From the NCBI GenBank assembly GCA_027493525.1, contig JAOSKN010000001.1:62001-126000 (forward strand): a stretch of DNA of 64,000 nucleotides, written 5' to 3'. Below, one piece after another: positions 8,684 to 19,339 of the stretch. Every line of letters starts with the position of its first letter. Within the stretch, counting starts at the first letter, position 1. Both the position numbers and the translations under genes were made by a program. Source of the DNA: Planctomycetota bacterium. GTDB lineage: Bacteria > Planctomycetota > SZUA-567 > H5-PLA8. The notes under the pieces were generated by a model, which saw only the letters and a list, made by a program, of their open reading frames with translations, searched no databases and was not told the DNA's origin.

Positions 8684-11600
8684 CTATTCCCGCGTCGCGC
8701 GCTCGCGGAGCGCGTCGAGAAGCAGGAACATGCCTTCGTACACCCCGGATTCGGACTTCGGCTTCGATTCCGCCTTCGGCTGGGGCTCCGGCGCGGATTC
8801 GGGGAGCGGCGGCGGTGGGGGGCGGCGGCGTGCGCTTCGGCGGGGCGGCCTGCGCCGGCTCGGGGCTCAGCATCTTTTCCAGCGACTCGCGATAGCTGAG
8901 CTTCGGCCCGCCCAGGAACCGGCTCACCAGACTCGACGGCCCGCCTCCAATCAGCTTCGAGAGAATATCGCCTCCCTGGCTCTTGGCCGCGTCGGTCCCC
9001 GGCAGCGGATAAGACGTCATCTCGGCGAGCTTGGAGAGCGCCTGCAGGCCCTGCTCGGAACCGGCCCAGTTCTTGGTCATGAAGGCCATGCCTTCGGCGA
9101 GGTCCTTCTCGGTCGAGACCTGTTCGCGGTTGAACATCGCCGCCGTCACGTACTTCTGCAGCTTGTCGTACGGCAGCTTGAAGTCGGGCTTCTCGAGGTT
9201 GCCCAGGATGCGCAGCGGGAAGCCGCCTTCCGCCAAATCGGCCAGGAACCGTTCGCGCACCGCCGCCGGCCAGCGGTCCAGCGCCAGCTTGTCCTTCGAG
9301 CCCTGCGGCAGGCTCACCGGCCAGATCTCGAACCGGTCGTCGAGGGTCCGGTCGTAGAGCCGCAGCCGCCCGCGGAAGGCCAGCTCCAGGCCGGCCGTCG
9401 GCCCCTTCCCTTTCAGGCGGCTCTGGCGGATGTCGGCCACGCCCTTGTCGAGGTTCACCACCACGCGCGTGTCCTCGAACTCCAGCCGCGAGGTGTCGAA
9501 GCCCAGCGAATTGAGCATCATGTCGGCGCTCAGGAAGCTGGCGGCGGCGAAGGCGGACGTGGGATCCAGGCCCGCCGGCAGCAGGTTCTTCACCTGCGCG
9601 AAGGCCAGGTCCTTCACCCCGAGCAGGTCCAGCGCCTTGGAGGAGCCCTGGAGCCAGGACGGGATCCAGCCCTGCCCCTGCTTCGGCGCGGCGCCGGGCT
9701 TGACGGCCACCAGATCCTTGAGTTCCACCTCGAACGCGCCGTTCCAGTCCTGCCGTGGGGAGACGTCCGTGCCGCTCAACTGCCCGATCGCCGTGACCTT
9801 GCCTGTGACCCGGTAGCCCGCCGCCTCCAGGCCCCCGGCCAGGAGCTTCTCGAGCGCCGCCTCGACCAGTTCGAGATGCTGCGTGTGCCCGATCGCCGGC
9901 ACTCTCAGGTCGTAGACGGCCTGCGTGAGCGTCAGCGGGGCGCCGGCGTAGCCGAACTTCTGCACCGCCGCCGCGTACTTCAGGTCCTCGAGCGTGAACC
10001 GGGCGATCTCCACCGGCGCCAGCGCGGTCTGGGGATCCAGTTGCAGCGACGGCACGCGCAGGCTGCCTTCGACGACGTAGGGGCGCAGCGCTTCGAAGGG
10101 GTTGCCGGTTCCGGCCGGCAGCGCCGGCGCGCTCCCGCCGAAGAGGTCCTTCGCGGTCTCGATCAGCGCCAGCATGCCGTCCAGGCTCAAGGGGGTATCG
10201 CTGGCGAGCGGGAGCCGCAGGCGCACGCTCTTCGCCTCGCCGGCCGACGCCTTCTGGAACGCCTCGCTCAGCCCCGCGCCCTCCTCCGCCGCCGCGACCT
10301 CCAGCCCGTCCAACGCGAAGTTGTAGCGCGCGGGCTTGGCCACTCCGCCGCCGGCCGGCGCCGCCGCGTGCAGCAGCGCCGCCTTCAGCTCGGGAAAGGT
10401 CAGCTTCAGCAGGTCCATCGCGATGCGCCCGTCAACGGAGGCGTTGAGCCGGTCCTGGCGCGGCGATTGCCCCGCGACGCGGATGTCGCGGAGCCCGATC
10501 CCCAGCGTCAGCCGGTCCTGCCCCGGCTTGAAGGCCAGGGCTTCGAGCCGCGAGAGTTTCCCGTCGAACTCCCCGATCACGTTCGTCAACTCGCCCGACC
10601 AGGCCAGCTTGGCCAGCGGCGAGTCCTTGGGCAGGAAGGCCGAGACCTTGGCCAAGTCCAGCGCCGGCACGTGCAGCAGCGCGGCGAGCGTGTCCTTGCC
10701 CCGGTCCAGCGCGAATTGCTTGAGCCCGAATGGCAGCGGCCCGCCCGTAACGTCCAGGCTTCCCATCTGCACGCCTGCGAGCCGCTCAGCCTCGCCCGCG
10801 AACGCCGTCTCCGCGTGGACCTCCGCCGCCGCGACCTGCAGCGGGCCGCCCTCCAGCTTCAGGCCCTCGACCCGGTAGAGGCCGGCGCGGCCGGGCCCGC
10901 CGGCGGAGAAGGCCCCGCCCGTCAGCTTGAGCTTCAGCGGTTCGTTGCGCGGCTTTACGTAGTCGAATTCGGGCAGGCAGCCTTTCAGCGTCACCCCGGC
11001 CTTGTCGAAGGTCGCGCCGACATCCACCGAGACGCTCTTGTAGTCCTCGCTGAACGCGATCGCCGCCGCGCCCTGCGGGTCGATGCTCCAGGGACCTTCA
11101 AGGGTAAGCAGCCCTTGCGCCCCGGGCGCCAGGCCGGGCACGCCCTCCGGCGCGGTGAAGCTCAGGCTCAGGTCGTGCTGGAACACCCCGGTCAGGCTCC
11201 AGCTCCGCTCCTTGGCGGGCACCGGCAGCACCGCGAGGTTCTGGAGCCGCCAGACGCCTTTCGGCGCCAGCCGCTTCTGCCGGATCGGGTCCACCAGCGC
11301 CGCCGGCAGCCCCCACGCCGCGACCTGCTCGGGCGCCTTCTCGATCCACGACGACAGCGCCTGCATGTCCACCGCCAGCGCGCGGATCATCAGGTGCTTG
11401 CCCAGGTGGCTGAAGGCGAGCATCCCGCCGCCCTGTTCGGCATCCAGGAGCGAACGGATGCTTTGCAGTTCCGCCGTCGCGTCGACGTCCTTCAGCCAGG
11501 GGCCTTCGCCCTTGGGCGTGGCGTCGGCGTAGACGAACTTCTCCAGGCGCAGGCTGTCGGAGCGCCGGTCGAAGGCCGCGTTCATCTCGAGCTGCCCGGC

Positions 11601-14461
11601 GTACGCGGGCGCCGGCTGCAGGACCTTCAGCGAGCGCAGCAGGTCGAACGCCGGAGGCTTCACCGTCCCGGCGAACGCGAACGCCTCCAGCGCGTCGATC
11701 CAGTTCTTCCCCGCGATCCGCTTGCCCGACTGCAGGAACTCCGCCAGCGCCAGGTCCACGCCGCGCGCGCCGAGCTTGAAGCTGCCGAGCTTCCCCTCGA
11801 ACGAGAAGTCCTCGAGGTCCAGCCGGCGCAGCCCCAGTTCCTCCTTGCTCGCCGGCGCCTGCTCCTGGAAGGTCCCCTTGAGCGCGAAGGTGAAGCCCTG
11901 GTCTTCCTGCCAGGTGAAGATCTCCTTCCCGCCGCTGCCGGGGAGCGGGCCGGCCGCCTTCACGCCGTGGCCGTTCAGCTTCAAGTCGAAGGCCACGTCG
12001 AGGCGCGGCGTGGGGCGCTCGGGCGTCTGCGCGCTGCGCACCACCCGCACGCTGCCGCTCTCGTCCAGGTCGCCCGTGAAGGTGTAGGCCTTGTGCGCGT
12101 CGGTGCCCAGCATCGTGGCGAGCCGGTCGATGTAGGGCTCGAAACGCTCGCGCAGCTCTTCGAGGTTGGCCAGCACGGCGAGCTGCGGGATGTCGAGCGT
12201 CAGGCGCGGGCCGTCCTGCACGATCGAGAGGTCCTTCACGCTCACCGTGTTCGCCTTGGCGTCCGCGCCGGGCTCGCTGGTGGCGATCAGCCGCAGCTTC
12301 AGGTACGGCGGGACCATCCCCGCCGCCGGAGCCTCGCGCCCCGCGAAGTCCAAGAAGATCTCGGGGTAGTATTCCACCAGCCCCGCGATCTTCTGCGGCT
12401 TCGGATCGTCCTTCCACTGCCGGCGCATCTGCCCTTCCACCCCCAGCAGGATCTTCTGCCGCTGCCGCTCTTCCCCCGTGTCCGCGATCTCGGAGTTGGC
12501 GCTCACCCGCAGGTCGAAATTCTCCTCGACCGGCTGGTCCAGGTTCGCCAGCCGCAGGAGCGGCGCGAATTCCTTCCAGAACTTCTGCCCGTCGAGTTTG
12601 AGGCTGAACTGCGAACGGACCTCGTACTGCTCCCGCGGGCCGTCCGAGGCCCCCGCTTCGCCGAGGCTGCGGATCGTGACGTGCGGCTCGACGCTCCTGG
12701 CCGTGAAAGAGTCCGAGCTGGCGCTGAACGAGGCCTGCAACTCGGTGATCCGGCCCTCCGCGTTGGGCTTGGCGGTCGCGATCAGCTTGGCGTTGAGGTT
12801 GGTGCGCTGCCAGACCTCCGGCTTTGCCTGCACCTGCACCTCGCCGTTCTGCGTCAGGCTCGCATCCACCTCCAGGTCGCCCAGCCCGCCGCTCTCGGCG
12901 CGCTTGCGGACCAGGTTGGCGCTCCCCTTGAGCCGCCCCTTCATCCGCCCGGCGAGGTTCAGGCGCTGCCCGACGTCGGTGGCGCCGAGGTCCTCCAGCG
13001 AGGTGTCGAGATCGACGAAGTAACGGTAGCCGCCGCCCTCGTTCTGCTTGCCTTCGACGCGAAGCTTCAGGATCCGCGGCAACTCGGCGCCGCGCAGCGC
13101 CGCGGCCGACTTGGCGCCCACCAGGTCCACCACCAGGTCCGTCGGGCCGCGCTCGGTGTCGTACGCCAGGTCCACGTCCAGCAGCGCCGGCACCTGCCCC
13201 AACGGCGGGCGGTCCTTCTCGAGCACCGAGACCAGGCTCTCGCTCTCCGCCTGGCCCTGGACCTTGAAGCGCCGCAGGTCGTCGAAGCTGACCTTGAAGC
13301 TCCCGCTGACGGGCTTCCCCGGCACCACCCGCAACTCCACGCCCTCGACGCGAACGGGTATCTCCCATTGCAGGTGGCTCATGAAGCGCGCGATGTCGAA
13401 GCCTTTGGGGCGCAAGTCGGCCTGCCCCTCGCGGACCGTACTTGCGGAGATCGCGCCCCGCTCATCCACCAGGATCAGCCCGCCCTCCAGCGTCAACTCG
13501 CCCGGCGGCCGTTCGGCCCCGGAACTCGTGGTCGCGGCCAGCATGAACGCCAGCCGCTGCCCCAGTCCCGGCAGGTCCAGGGAGAGGCGCAGCCCCTTCG
13601 CGAAGCTCTCGCCCACCCCCGTGTACCCGTCGCGCAGCCGCACCAGCCCGTCCTGCACGTCGACGTGCGCTTCCAGCGCGACGAAAGGCAGTTGCACCGG
13701 CCCGCCGCCGCCGCCCGACATCCACTGCTGCACGATGTCGTCGATGTTCGTCACCGGCCGCCCGTTGCGCGCCGTCCGTTCGATCAGCAGCTCGGGCTTC
13801 TCGAGCGTCAGCCGGGCCGCGCGGAGTTCCGAGCACAGGCTCCCCACGAACGCCCACGCGTCGAGCTTCGCGTGCACGCGCTCGGCCTTGAACAGGAACT
13901 TCTCGTCCGAGAAGGCTTCCTTGTTCGGAATCTGCAGCCGCCGGATCTCCACCTCGCCGTTCAGGTAGCTGAGCGAGATCTCGCCGACTTCCGCGTCCTC
14001 GCGGTGCAGGCTCGAGGCGATCGCCGCGACCAGCTTTTCCCGCACGTACGACTCGTTGAACCAGGCGTACCGCAGCAGTAGCGCCACGAGCGCCAGCGCC
14101 GCCACCGCCCCGAAAGTCCAAGCCAGGATCTTGACGGTGCGCCGAAACCACGTCCGCTGCCCCAGCGGGGGCGCCGCCGCGCCGTGGGTCTCCACACGCA
14201 GTCGCAGCGCCCCGAGCGAGACGAGCTGCCCGCTCTTCACCGTCAGCGGGCCGCTCACCGGGCGGCCGTCCACCTGCACCGCCGCCTGCTCCGAACTGGG
14301 CCGGATCAACAGCCCGTCGCCATCCACTTTCAGGTAGGCATGGATCGGGAGGATGCCTTCGCCCTGAACGCATACAGGGCAGGCCGAATCGCTGCCCACC
14401 CGGCTCTCGCCGGGGGAATGGGGAACTTACCCTGCGGGCAGGTGAAGAAGAACTGCGCCAT
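8684..14461 (-). CDS. Giant AsmA-like envelope protein with N-terminal zinc-ribbon and FHA-like head, two frame breaks
   Basis: About 1925 residues when repaired. Order: a zinc ribbon (MAQFFFTCPQGK ... SDSACPVC), an FHA-like beta domain (AYLKVDGDGLLIRPSS ... GQLVSLGALRLRVE), one transmembrane helix (AWTFGAVAALALVALLLRYAW), then a very long periplasmic beta-rich region with the AsmA opening YVREKLVAAIASSLHREDAEVGEI and many repeated LxxL-beta elements. AsmA-family proteins (TamB, YhdP, AsmA) bridge inner and outer membranes and move lipids. Two indels hide the true ends: a run of five G at 14412-14416 (one missing) separates the zinc ribbon from the rest, and a run of six G at 8817-8822 (one extra) replaces the real tail VYEGMFLLLDALRERATRE by a basic artefact. 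ATG 14461 has GGAG upstream. Cytoplasmic FHA plus zinc ribbon on an AsmA protein is unusual. Confidence 0.7.
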
Positions 14462-14621
14462 GGGCTCCGAACGCCATCCAAGTTGTGCTGCAAAAAGATG
14501 CACTTTGTGATCGGCCCAAATTAAGATTTTAGGGCTTTCCTGCACATGTTCAACCTGTCGTTACGCAAGATGCGGATTCGGTTCGCTATAAGGACGCGCT
14601 TCTCGCCTCCACTCTTGGCGG

Positions 14622-15568
14622 CTATCTGGAATCTGACTCAAGCTCTTGCATAGACTGGAGATGCGAGGCCACCCCCGAACTCAGACCCTCCAGGTCGTAG
14701 CCCCCTCCAGGCATGACGCCATACCCGCCGCACCTTTCAAGACAAACCGTTCCCAAAGCTCGCGGGTCATGCCTCCGAAGTCTTCGGCTTCCAGCGTCTG
14801 CCCGCCCAATGGGTCGAGACGGTGCATGTCGAAGCCGGCGCTGACCAGCACCAGGGTCGGTTCGAAGACCTCCGCGACCCGGTCCAGGGCCTCGCGAAAC
14901 GCTGCCCGGATCCGCTCCCGCGGCGTGCCGGCCGGGAGGGGCACATTGAGGGTCGTTCCGCGCCCCGCGCCGCGCCCGGTCTCCGAGGCCGCGCCCGTCC
15001 CAGGCCAGAACGGGAATTGATGCATGGAGAGGAAGAAGACCTCCGCGCGCTCGTAGAAAATGTCCTGGGTTCCGTTGCCGTGGTGGGCGTCCCAGTCCAC
15101 GATCAGCACGCGCGCGGCGGGCGACTTCGCGCAGGCGTGCGCGGCGGCCACGGCCACGTTGTTGAAGAGGCAGAAGCCCATGGGGTAGTCCGGTCCGGCG
15201 TGGTGCCCGGGCGGCCGGACCGCGGCGAAGCCCGCGCGCCCGCGGCCCTCGAGGAGGTACTCCACCAGTTGGATCGCCGCGCCCGCGGCATGCCGCGCGA
15301 CCTCGAACGACTCCGCGACCGCGTGCGTGTCCGCGTCGAGCGCGCCGCCCCCTTCGGCGCAGAAGCGCTTGATCCGTTCCACGTAAGCCTGCGCATGCAC
15401 GCGCTGGAGTTCCTCGTCGCTCGCCGCGCGCGCGCGCTCCAGCGCGGCGCCGGACCGCCGCGCGGCGTCCTCGAGCACCGCGTCGAGCGCGCCGGCGCGA
15501 GCCGGGCGCTCCGGATGCCCGTCCGGCGTGCGGTGTTTCTTGAAGAGAGGATCCTGGACGATCAGCAT
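14622..15568 (-). CDS. Histone deacetylase-fold amidohydrolase, one frame break
   Basis: A 315-residue protein (repaired) of the HDAC/acetoin-utilisation/acetylpolyamine amidohydrolase family. The catalytic features are present: VRPPGHHAG with the His pair H122/H123, the zinc ligands in D158-W-D160-A-H162, and a further Asp in VLVSAGFDMHRLDPLGG. The transition-state tyrosine loop reads LEGGYDLEGL only after adding one base to the run of five C at 14701-14705; unrepaired, the protein ends prematurely at LEGATTWRV with no catalytic Tyr. ATG 15568 has GGAG seven bases upstream. Bacterial members deacetylate acetyl-CoA synthetase, polyamines or other small acetamides; nothing in the neighbourhood fixes the substrate. 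It lies between the AsmA-like gene and a pseudopilin gene, all on the minus strand. Confidence 0.85.
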
Positions 15569-15605
15569 CGCTTGCTCCAGTCCGGGGCGCCGCGGGCTGC
15601 GGCCC

Positions 15606-16639
15606 TCACCGGCGGGTCATCAAATCGTACCAGCCGCTGGAAGGCAGGCGCACGGTGTGCTCCACCGCGCGCGCCGCGCCATTCCGCGGGAACTCGAAAC
15701 GGATCACGACCGCCAGCGGGAGGCTCAAATAGGAGAGCCCCTTGGGCCGGCCGCCTTCGGCGTCGCTGCGCGGCCAGCGTTCGCCGGTGAGATCCTCGGC
15801 CCACGAGGCCTCGCCGGGCGTCTCCAGGTCCCCCGGCTCGTCCCAGGGCCAGGCGCGCGCGACGAAGAGGCGCTTGGCCGCGGGGCTCGCCGGGTCGCCG
15901 GGGTCGGCGCGCCGCGCGTAGACGAAGGCGAAGCTCACGTCGCTGAAACCGTCGGCCAGGACCAGGCCGTCGTCCCCGCCGGGCTCGCCGCCGGCGTTCC
16001 CGGGCTTCCCGGTGAGTCCCGGCGCGCCGTGCCGCAGCGCAGGGGGACGGGGGGAAACGCCTCCGCGTAGGCCGGGTAGTCGAGGTCGTCTTCGCGCGCG
16101 CGCCGAACCATCAACGCGCCGGCCTCGTCGATCAGGAACCCCGTGCCGCCCGCGGGCTCGTCGCCGTCGTCGTCCATCCCGTTGAAGCGCAGTTCCGGGG
16201 GCTCGCCGGGATTGAAGTAATACTCGACGCGCTCGGCGCCTTTCCGGTCCCCCGAGACGTAGAAGCCCAGATAGCGGCAGCGCCCGTCCTGGAACGCCGC
16301 GTAGCGGGGCTCGTCGCTTTCCAGGTGATTGAACGCGCCCGGCGCGTGCGGCCACTGGAGCCGCAGCATCCCGCCATCGAGCGGCTTGAAGACGCCGTCG
16401 GGGCGGTACGCCGCCTTGGCGACGATCGACTGCAGGTCGCGCGAGAGGCCGTCGGTGGCCGAGCGGATCGCGGCCAGGAAGCGCCGCTCGTCCTCCGCGC
16501 GCCGGTAGGATCCGGTCGCGCCCCGGTACATCGCGTATCCGGTCAGGACCAGCAGCAGCGCGATGGAAAGCGCCACGAGGGATTCGACGAGGGTGAAGCC
16601 GCGGGGGCGACGGGGCCGAAAGCGCGCGGCGGCCCGCAT
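15606..16639 (-). CDS. PulJ/GspJ-like minor pseudopilin, one frame break
   Basis: About 344 residues. The N-terminus shows a type IV prepilin leader: basic MRAAARFRPRRPRG, cleavage before F, then FTLVESLVALSIALLLVLTG with the conserved Glu at mature position 5. The length and the globular region (DGLSRDLQSI ... VEYYFNPGEP) resemble GspJ, a type II secretion minor pseudopilin at the tip. The reading frame changes within G-rich runs at 16042-16054 (one base missing, best at 16049-16054), after which the protein continues (DGFSDVSFAFVYARR ... LPLAVVIRFEFPRNG). The carboxyl part after the break is consistent with the beta-sheet of GspJ. No other secretion gene is adjacent. It lies 37 bases downstream, on the opposite side, of the HDAC-fold gene start and may be co-transcribed with the zinc-ribbon gene upstream (6-base gap). 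Confidence 0.72.
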
Positions 16640-16645
16640 GCGAGG

Positions 16646-17236
16646 CTACTGGCCCAGGCCCTTCCTGGCCTGCTCGATGACCATTTCGATGTTCCGCCGC
16701 TGGTTCGGATCCTGGGCCTTCGGCAGCGTCGCCTGGGCGCGCTCGAGCGCCTTCTGGTACTGCTTGAACTTGAGGTCCAGGCGCATCTCCACCAGTTCGG
16801 CGGCCACCGATTCGTCGCGCGTGGACGGCGTCGCGGGGCCCTTCGTCTTGGCCGCGCCGGGCGTGGCGGTCTCGCCCTTCCCGTTTTCCGCGCTGCTCCC
16901 GCCGCCGGAGGTATCGCCCGAGCCTCCACCCTTGGAGACGATCATGAAGACCGCGACGGCCGCGCCCAGGAACAGCGCCCCGCCGATGCCCAGGAACAGC
17001 TTTTTGGTCTTGTCCTCGCGCCGCGCCTCAAGGATCGGACCCACGTCGTCCGGATGGACGTCGCCGTGCCCTTCGCAGTAGCGGCAACTGCGGTTGCGCC
17101 CGTTGCAGACCGGGCAGGCGACGTACTCGGACTCCTCCTCGCTCTCCTCTTCCTGGAGTTCGCGGAGGATCTCCTCCTCGTCTTCCTCGAGTTCGTCGTC
17201 GTAGGCGGGTTCCGCGCGCGCGGGTCGCCGGGCCAT
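16646..17236 (-). CDS. Small zinc-ribbon membrane protein, unknown function
   Basis: A 196-residue protein in four parts: an acidic N-terminus (residues ~10-35, mostly E/D), a paired-cysteine ribbon CPVCNGRNRSCRYCEGHG that resembles half of a DnaJ zinc finger, one transmembrane helix (LFLGIGGALFLGAAVAVFMIV), and a Gly/Ser/Thr linker followed by a C-terminal helix (KFKQYQKALERAQATLPKAQ). The predicted topology is zinc ribbon in the cytoplasm and helix outside. I set the start at ATG 17236, where GGGAGG precedes; the longer open frame to 17374 lacks support. It is divergent from the cca gene and followed 6 bases later by the pseudopilin gene, so an envelope or secretion role is possible. I do not recognise the family. 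Confidence 0.65.
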   Translation of the reverse strand: MARRPARAEPAYDDELEEDEEEILRELQEEESEEESEYVACPVCNGRNRSCRYCEGHGDVHPDDVGPILEARREDKTKKLFLGIGGALFLGAAVAVFMIVSKGGGSGDTSGGGSSAENGKGETATPGAAKTKGPATPSTRDESVAAELVEMRLDLKFKQYQKALERAQATLPKAQDPNQRRNIEMVIEQARKGLGQ

Positions 17237-17367
17237 GCCTGGGCCTCCCGTCCCATCTTCCGCGCCACATGATATGATGCCGGAAGGCAGCCTGCCAAGC
17301 CCCTTCCGCCGCGAGTTTCGGGGCCGGGCGGGCGGGGCGCATGGTTGGGCCGGAACGGAAGGCACGG

Positions 17368-18726
17368 ATGGCAACCCAGGACGAACGGGCCTCGCGCGCC
17401 GAAGCCTTCGCCCGCGCGGCCGTCGAGCGCCTCGCGCGGGCCGGGCACCGCGCGCTCTGGGCCGGCGGCTGCGTCCGCGACCGCCTGCTCGGCCGCGTGC
17501 CCAAGGATTACGACGTGGCCACCTCGGCGCGCCCCGGGGAGGTCCAGGCCCTCTTTCCGCGCACGCACGAGGTCGGCGCGAGCTTCGGCGTCGTCTGCGT
17601 CCTCGAGCCCGGGCCGCCCGGCGAAGGCCCGCCCTTGCAGCTCGAAGTCGCCACCTTCCGGCGCGACGGCGCGTACGCCGACGGACGCCATCCCGTCGCC
17701 GTCGAGTTCAGCGGCGAAGCCGAGGACGCCCGCCGCCGCGACTTCACCGTCAACGGCCTCTTCTACGACCCGCTCAAGGACGAACTGCTCGACTACGTCA
17801 ACGGGCGCGCCGACCTGAAGGCCCGCCTCGTCCGCGCCATCGGCGACCCCGCCGCGCGCTTCGAAGAAGACCGCCTGCGCCTGCTCCGCGCGGTCCGCTT
17901 CGCCGCGCAACTGGGCTTCGAACTCGAGGCGGGCACTTTCGCGGCGCTCAAAGCCCATGCCCCGGGGATCGGCGCGATCGCCCGCGAGCGCGTCCGCGAG
18001 GAACTGACCCGGATGCTCGCCGGACCCGATCCGCGCCGCGCCTTCGAACTGCTCAAAGCCAGCGGGCTGCTCAAAGCCGTGCTCCCCGAGGTCGACGCCC
18101 TCGCCGGGGTCGCGCAGCCGCCGCAGTTCCATCCCGAGGGCGATGTCTGGACCCACACCCTGATGCTCCTCGGCCAGCTTCGCGACGCGCCGCCCAGCCT
18201 GGCCTGGGCCGCGCTGCTCCACGATGTCGGCAAGCCCCCGACCTTCGCGGTCACCGACCGCATCCGCTTCAACGAACACGAGAAGGTCGGCGCGGCCATG
18301 GCCGAGGCGATCCTGCTCCGCCTGCGCGCCTCCAACGAGTTCACCGCGCGGGTCGTCGCGCTCGTCCGGCAGCACATGGCCTTCAAGGACCTCCCGAACA
18401 TGCGCGCGGCCAAGCGCGTCCGCTTCCTGCGCCAGCCGCACTTCGACGAGCACCTGGAGCTGCACCGCATCGACTGCCTGGCCTCCCACGGCTCGCTGGA
18501 GAACTGGGAGTTCGGACGCCGCGAACTGGCCGCGCTGGGCGAGGAGCGCCTCCGCCCGCCCCGCCTCCTCGATGGCGAAGACCTCAAGGCCCTGGGACTG
18601 CCGCCCGGGCCGCGCTATAAGGAAATCCTCGAGGCCGTCGAGGATCTCCAGCTCGAAGGCGCCCTTACTTCGCGTGAAGAAGCCCTCGCGCACGTCCGTC
18701 GTACCTACGTCGATGCCGGCCCCTGA
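17368..18726 (+). CDS. cca: CCA-adding tRNA nucleotidyltransferase with HD domain
   Basis: A 452-residue class II nucleotidyltransferase. The active site is clear: GGCVRDRLLGRVPKDYDVAT gives the G-x-G/R-D signature and the D-Y-D metal dyad, and DARRRDFTVNGLFYD is the conserved head/neck block that sets nucleotide choice, with EEDRLRLLRAVRFAAQLGF following. The C-terminal half has an HD-type phosphohydrolase domain (WAALLHDVGKP and FNEHEKVG), as in bacterial CCA enzymes with repair functions. I prefer ATG 17368 because GGAAGG lies seven bases upstream; ATG 17341 would add nine residues. It adds or repairs the CCA end of tRNAs in the cytoplasm. A poly(A) polymerase role is possible for relatives of this class, and the sequence alone does not exclude it. 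Divergent from the zinc-ribbon gene. Confidence 0.85.
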   Translation: MATQDERASRAEAFARAAVERLARAGHRALWAGGCVRDRLLGRVPKDYDVATSARPGEVQALFPRTHEVGASFGVVCVLEPGPPGEGPPLQLEVATFRRDGAYADGRHPVAVEFSGEAEDARRRDFTVNGLFYDPLKDELLDYVNGRADLKARLVRAIGDPAARFEEDRLRLLRAVRFAAQLGFELEAGTFAALKAHAPGIGAIARERVREELTRMLAGPDPRRAFELLKASGLLKAVLPEVDALAGVAQPPQFHPEGDVWTHTLMLLGQLRDAPPSLAWAALLHDVGKPPTFAVTDRIRFNEHEKVGAAMAEAILLRLRASNEFTARVVALVRQHMAFKDLPNMRAAKRVRFLRQPHFDEHLELHRIDCLASHGSLENWEFGRRELAALGEERLRPPRLLDGEDLKALGLPPGPRYKEILEAVEDLQLEGALTSREEALAHVRRTYVDAGP

Positions 18727-18799
18727 CGCCGGCTCACTCTTCCCTGTCCATGCCGCAGGGCAATTGGTATAAAGCATGCGTTGACCGGGAACCTCTTCG

Positions 18800-19339
18800 A
18801 TGATCTCCGACCAGATCCCCGACATCCCCATCTTCCAGGACCTGAGCCGCATTCAGATCGACGACCTCAGCGAATGGCTCGAACGCGGCGTCTTTCCCAA
18901 GGGCCATGTCTTCTTCAAGGAAGGCAGCCAACCCGACGGCATGTACGTGCTGGCCAAAGGCAAGGTCGAGGTGCTCAAGTCCACCGCCAACGGCCACACG
19001 GTCCTGACCGAACTCACCGGACCCTCGGTCTTCGGCGAGATGTGCCTCCTTTCGCGCGACCCCCGCTCGGCCAGCCTCGTCGCGAACACCGAGGTGATCG
19101 TGGGCCGCCTGCCGCTGTCCGTTTACGACGCCAAGATCGCGGCCGGGCACCTGACCGCGTACCGGCTCGCCATGAACGTGGGGCGCATCGCCACTCACCG
19201 CCTGCGCTGGGCCCTCGACCGGCTGATCGAACTCTCTCACACCCCCGAGGACCTCACCGTTTCGCGCGAGCGGCTTGTCGAGGTCACCCGCCGCCTGTCG
19301 GGCATCTACAAGGCCGTCAAGAAAGAAGACGAGAGCTGA
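18800..19339 (+). CDS. Stand-alone cyclic-nucleotide-binding domain protein
   Basis: A 179-residue protein made almost entirely of a Crp-type cyclic-nucleotide-binding fold (residues ~9-125): IPIFQDLSRIQIDDL, FPKGHVFFKEGSQPDGMYVL, and the phosphate-binding cassette FGEMCLLSRDPRSASLVANT with conserved Gly-Glu and Arg-Ser-Ala. The C-terminus is helical (YRLAMNVGRIATHRLRWALD), with no helix-turn-helix, so it is not a complete CRP regulator and probably acts through a partner. A class III cyclase gene exists at 50357-52200 in this window. It overlaps the next gene by one base (TGATG), indicating translational coupling with the secreted HEAT/TPR protein. TATAAA at 18768-18773 may be its -10 element. 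Function unknown. Confidence 0.8.
   Translation: MISDQIPDIPIFQDLSRIQIDDLSEWLERGVFPKGHVFFKEGSQPDGMYVLAKGKVEVLKSTANGHTVLTELTGPSVFGEMCLLSRDPRSASLVANTEVIVGRLPLSVYDAKIAAGHLTAYRLAMNVGRIATHRLRWALDRLIELSHTPEDLTVSRERLVEVTRRLSGIYKAVKKEDES

Noticed and set aside
8730..14081. A 1783-residue open frame on the plus strand antisense to the AsmA-like gene
   Set aside because: It is low complexity (mostly R, Q, L, E, H, A, V), has no domain signature, and lies opposite a coherent gene. Long antisense frames are expected at this GC content.
14646..15020. Plus-strand frame of 124 residues at the end of the HDAC gene
   Set aside because: It is opposite the HDAC coding region, which is unambiguous, and lacks any domain.
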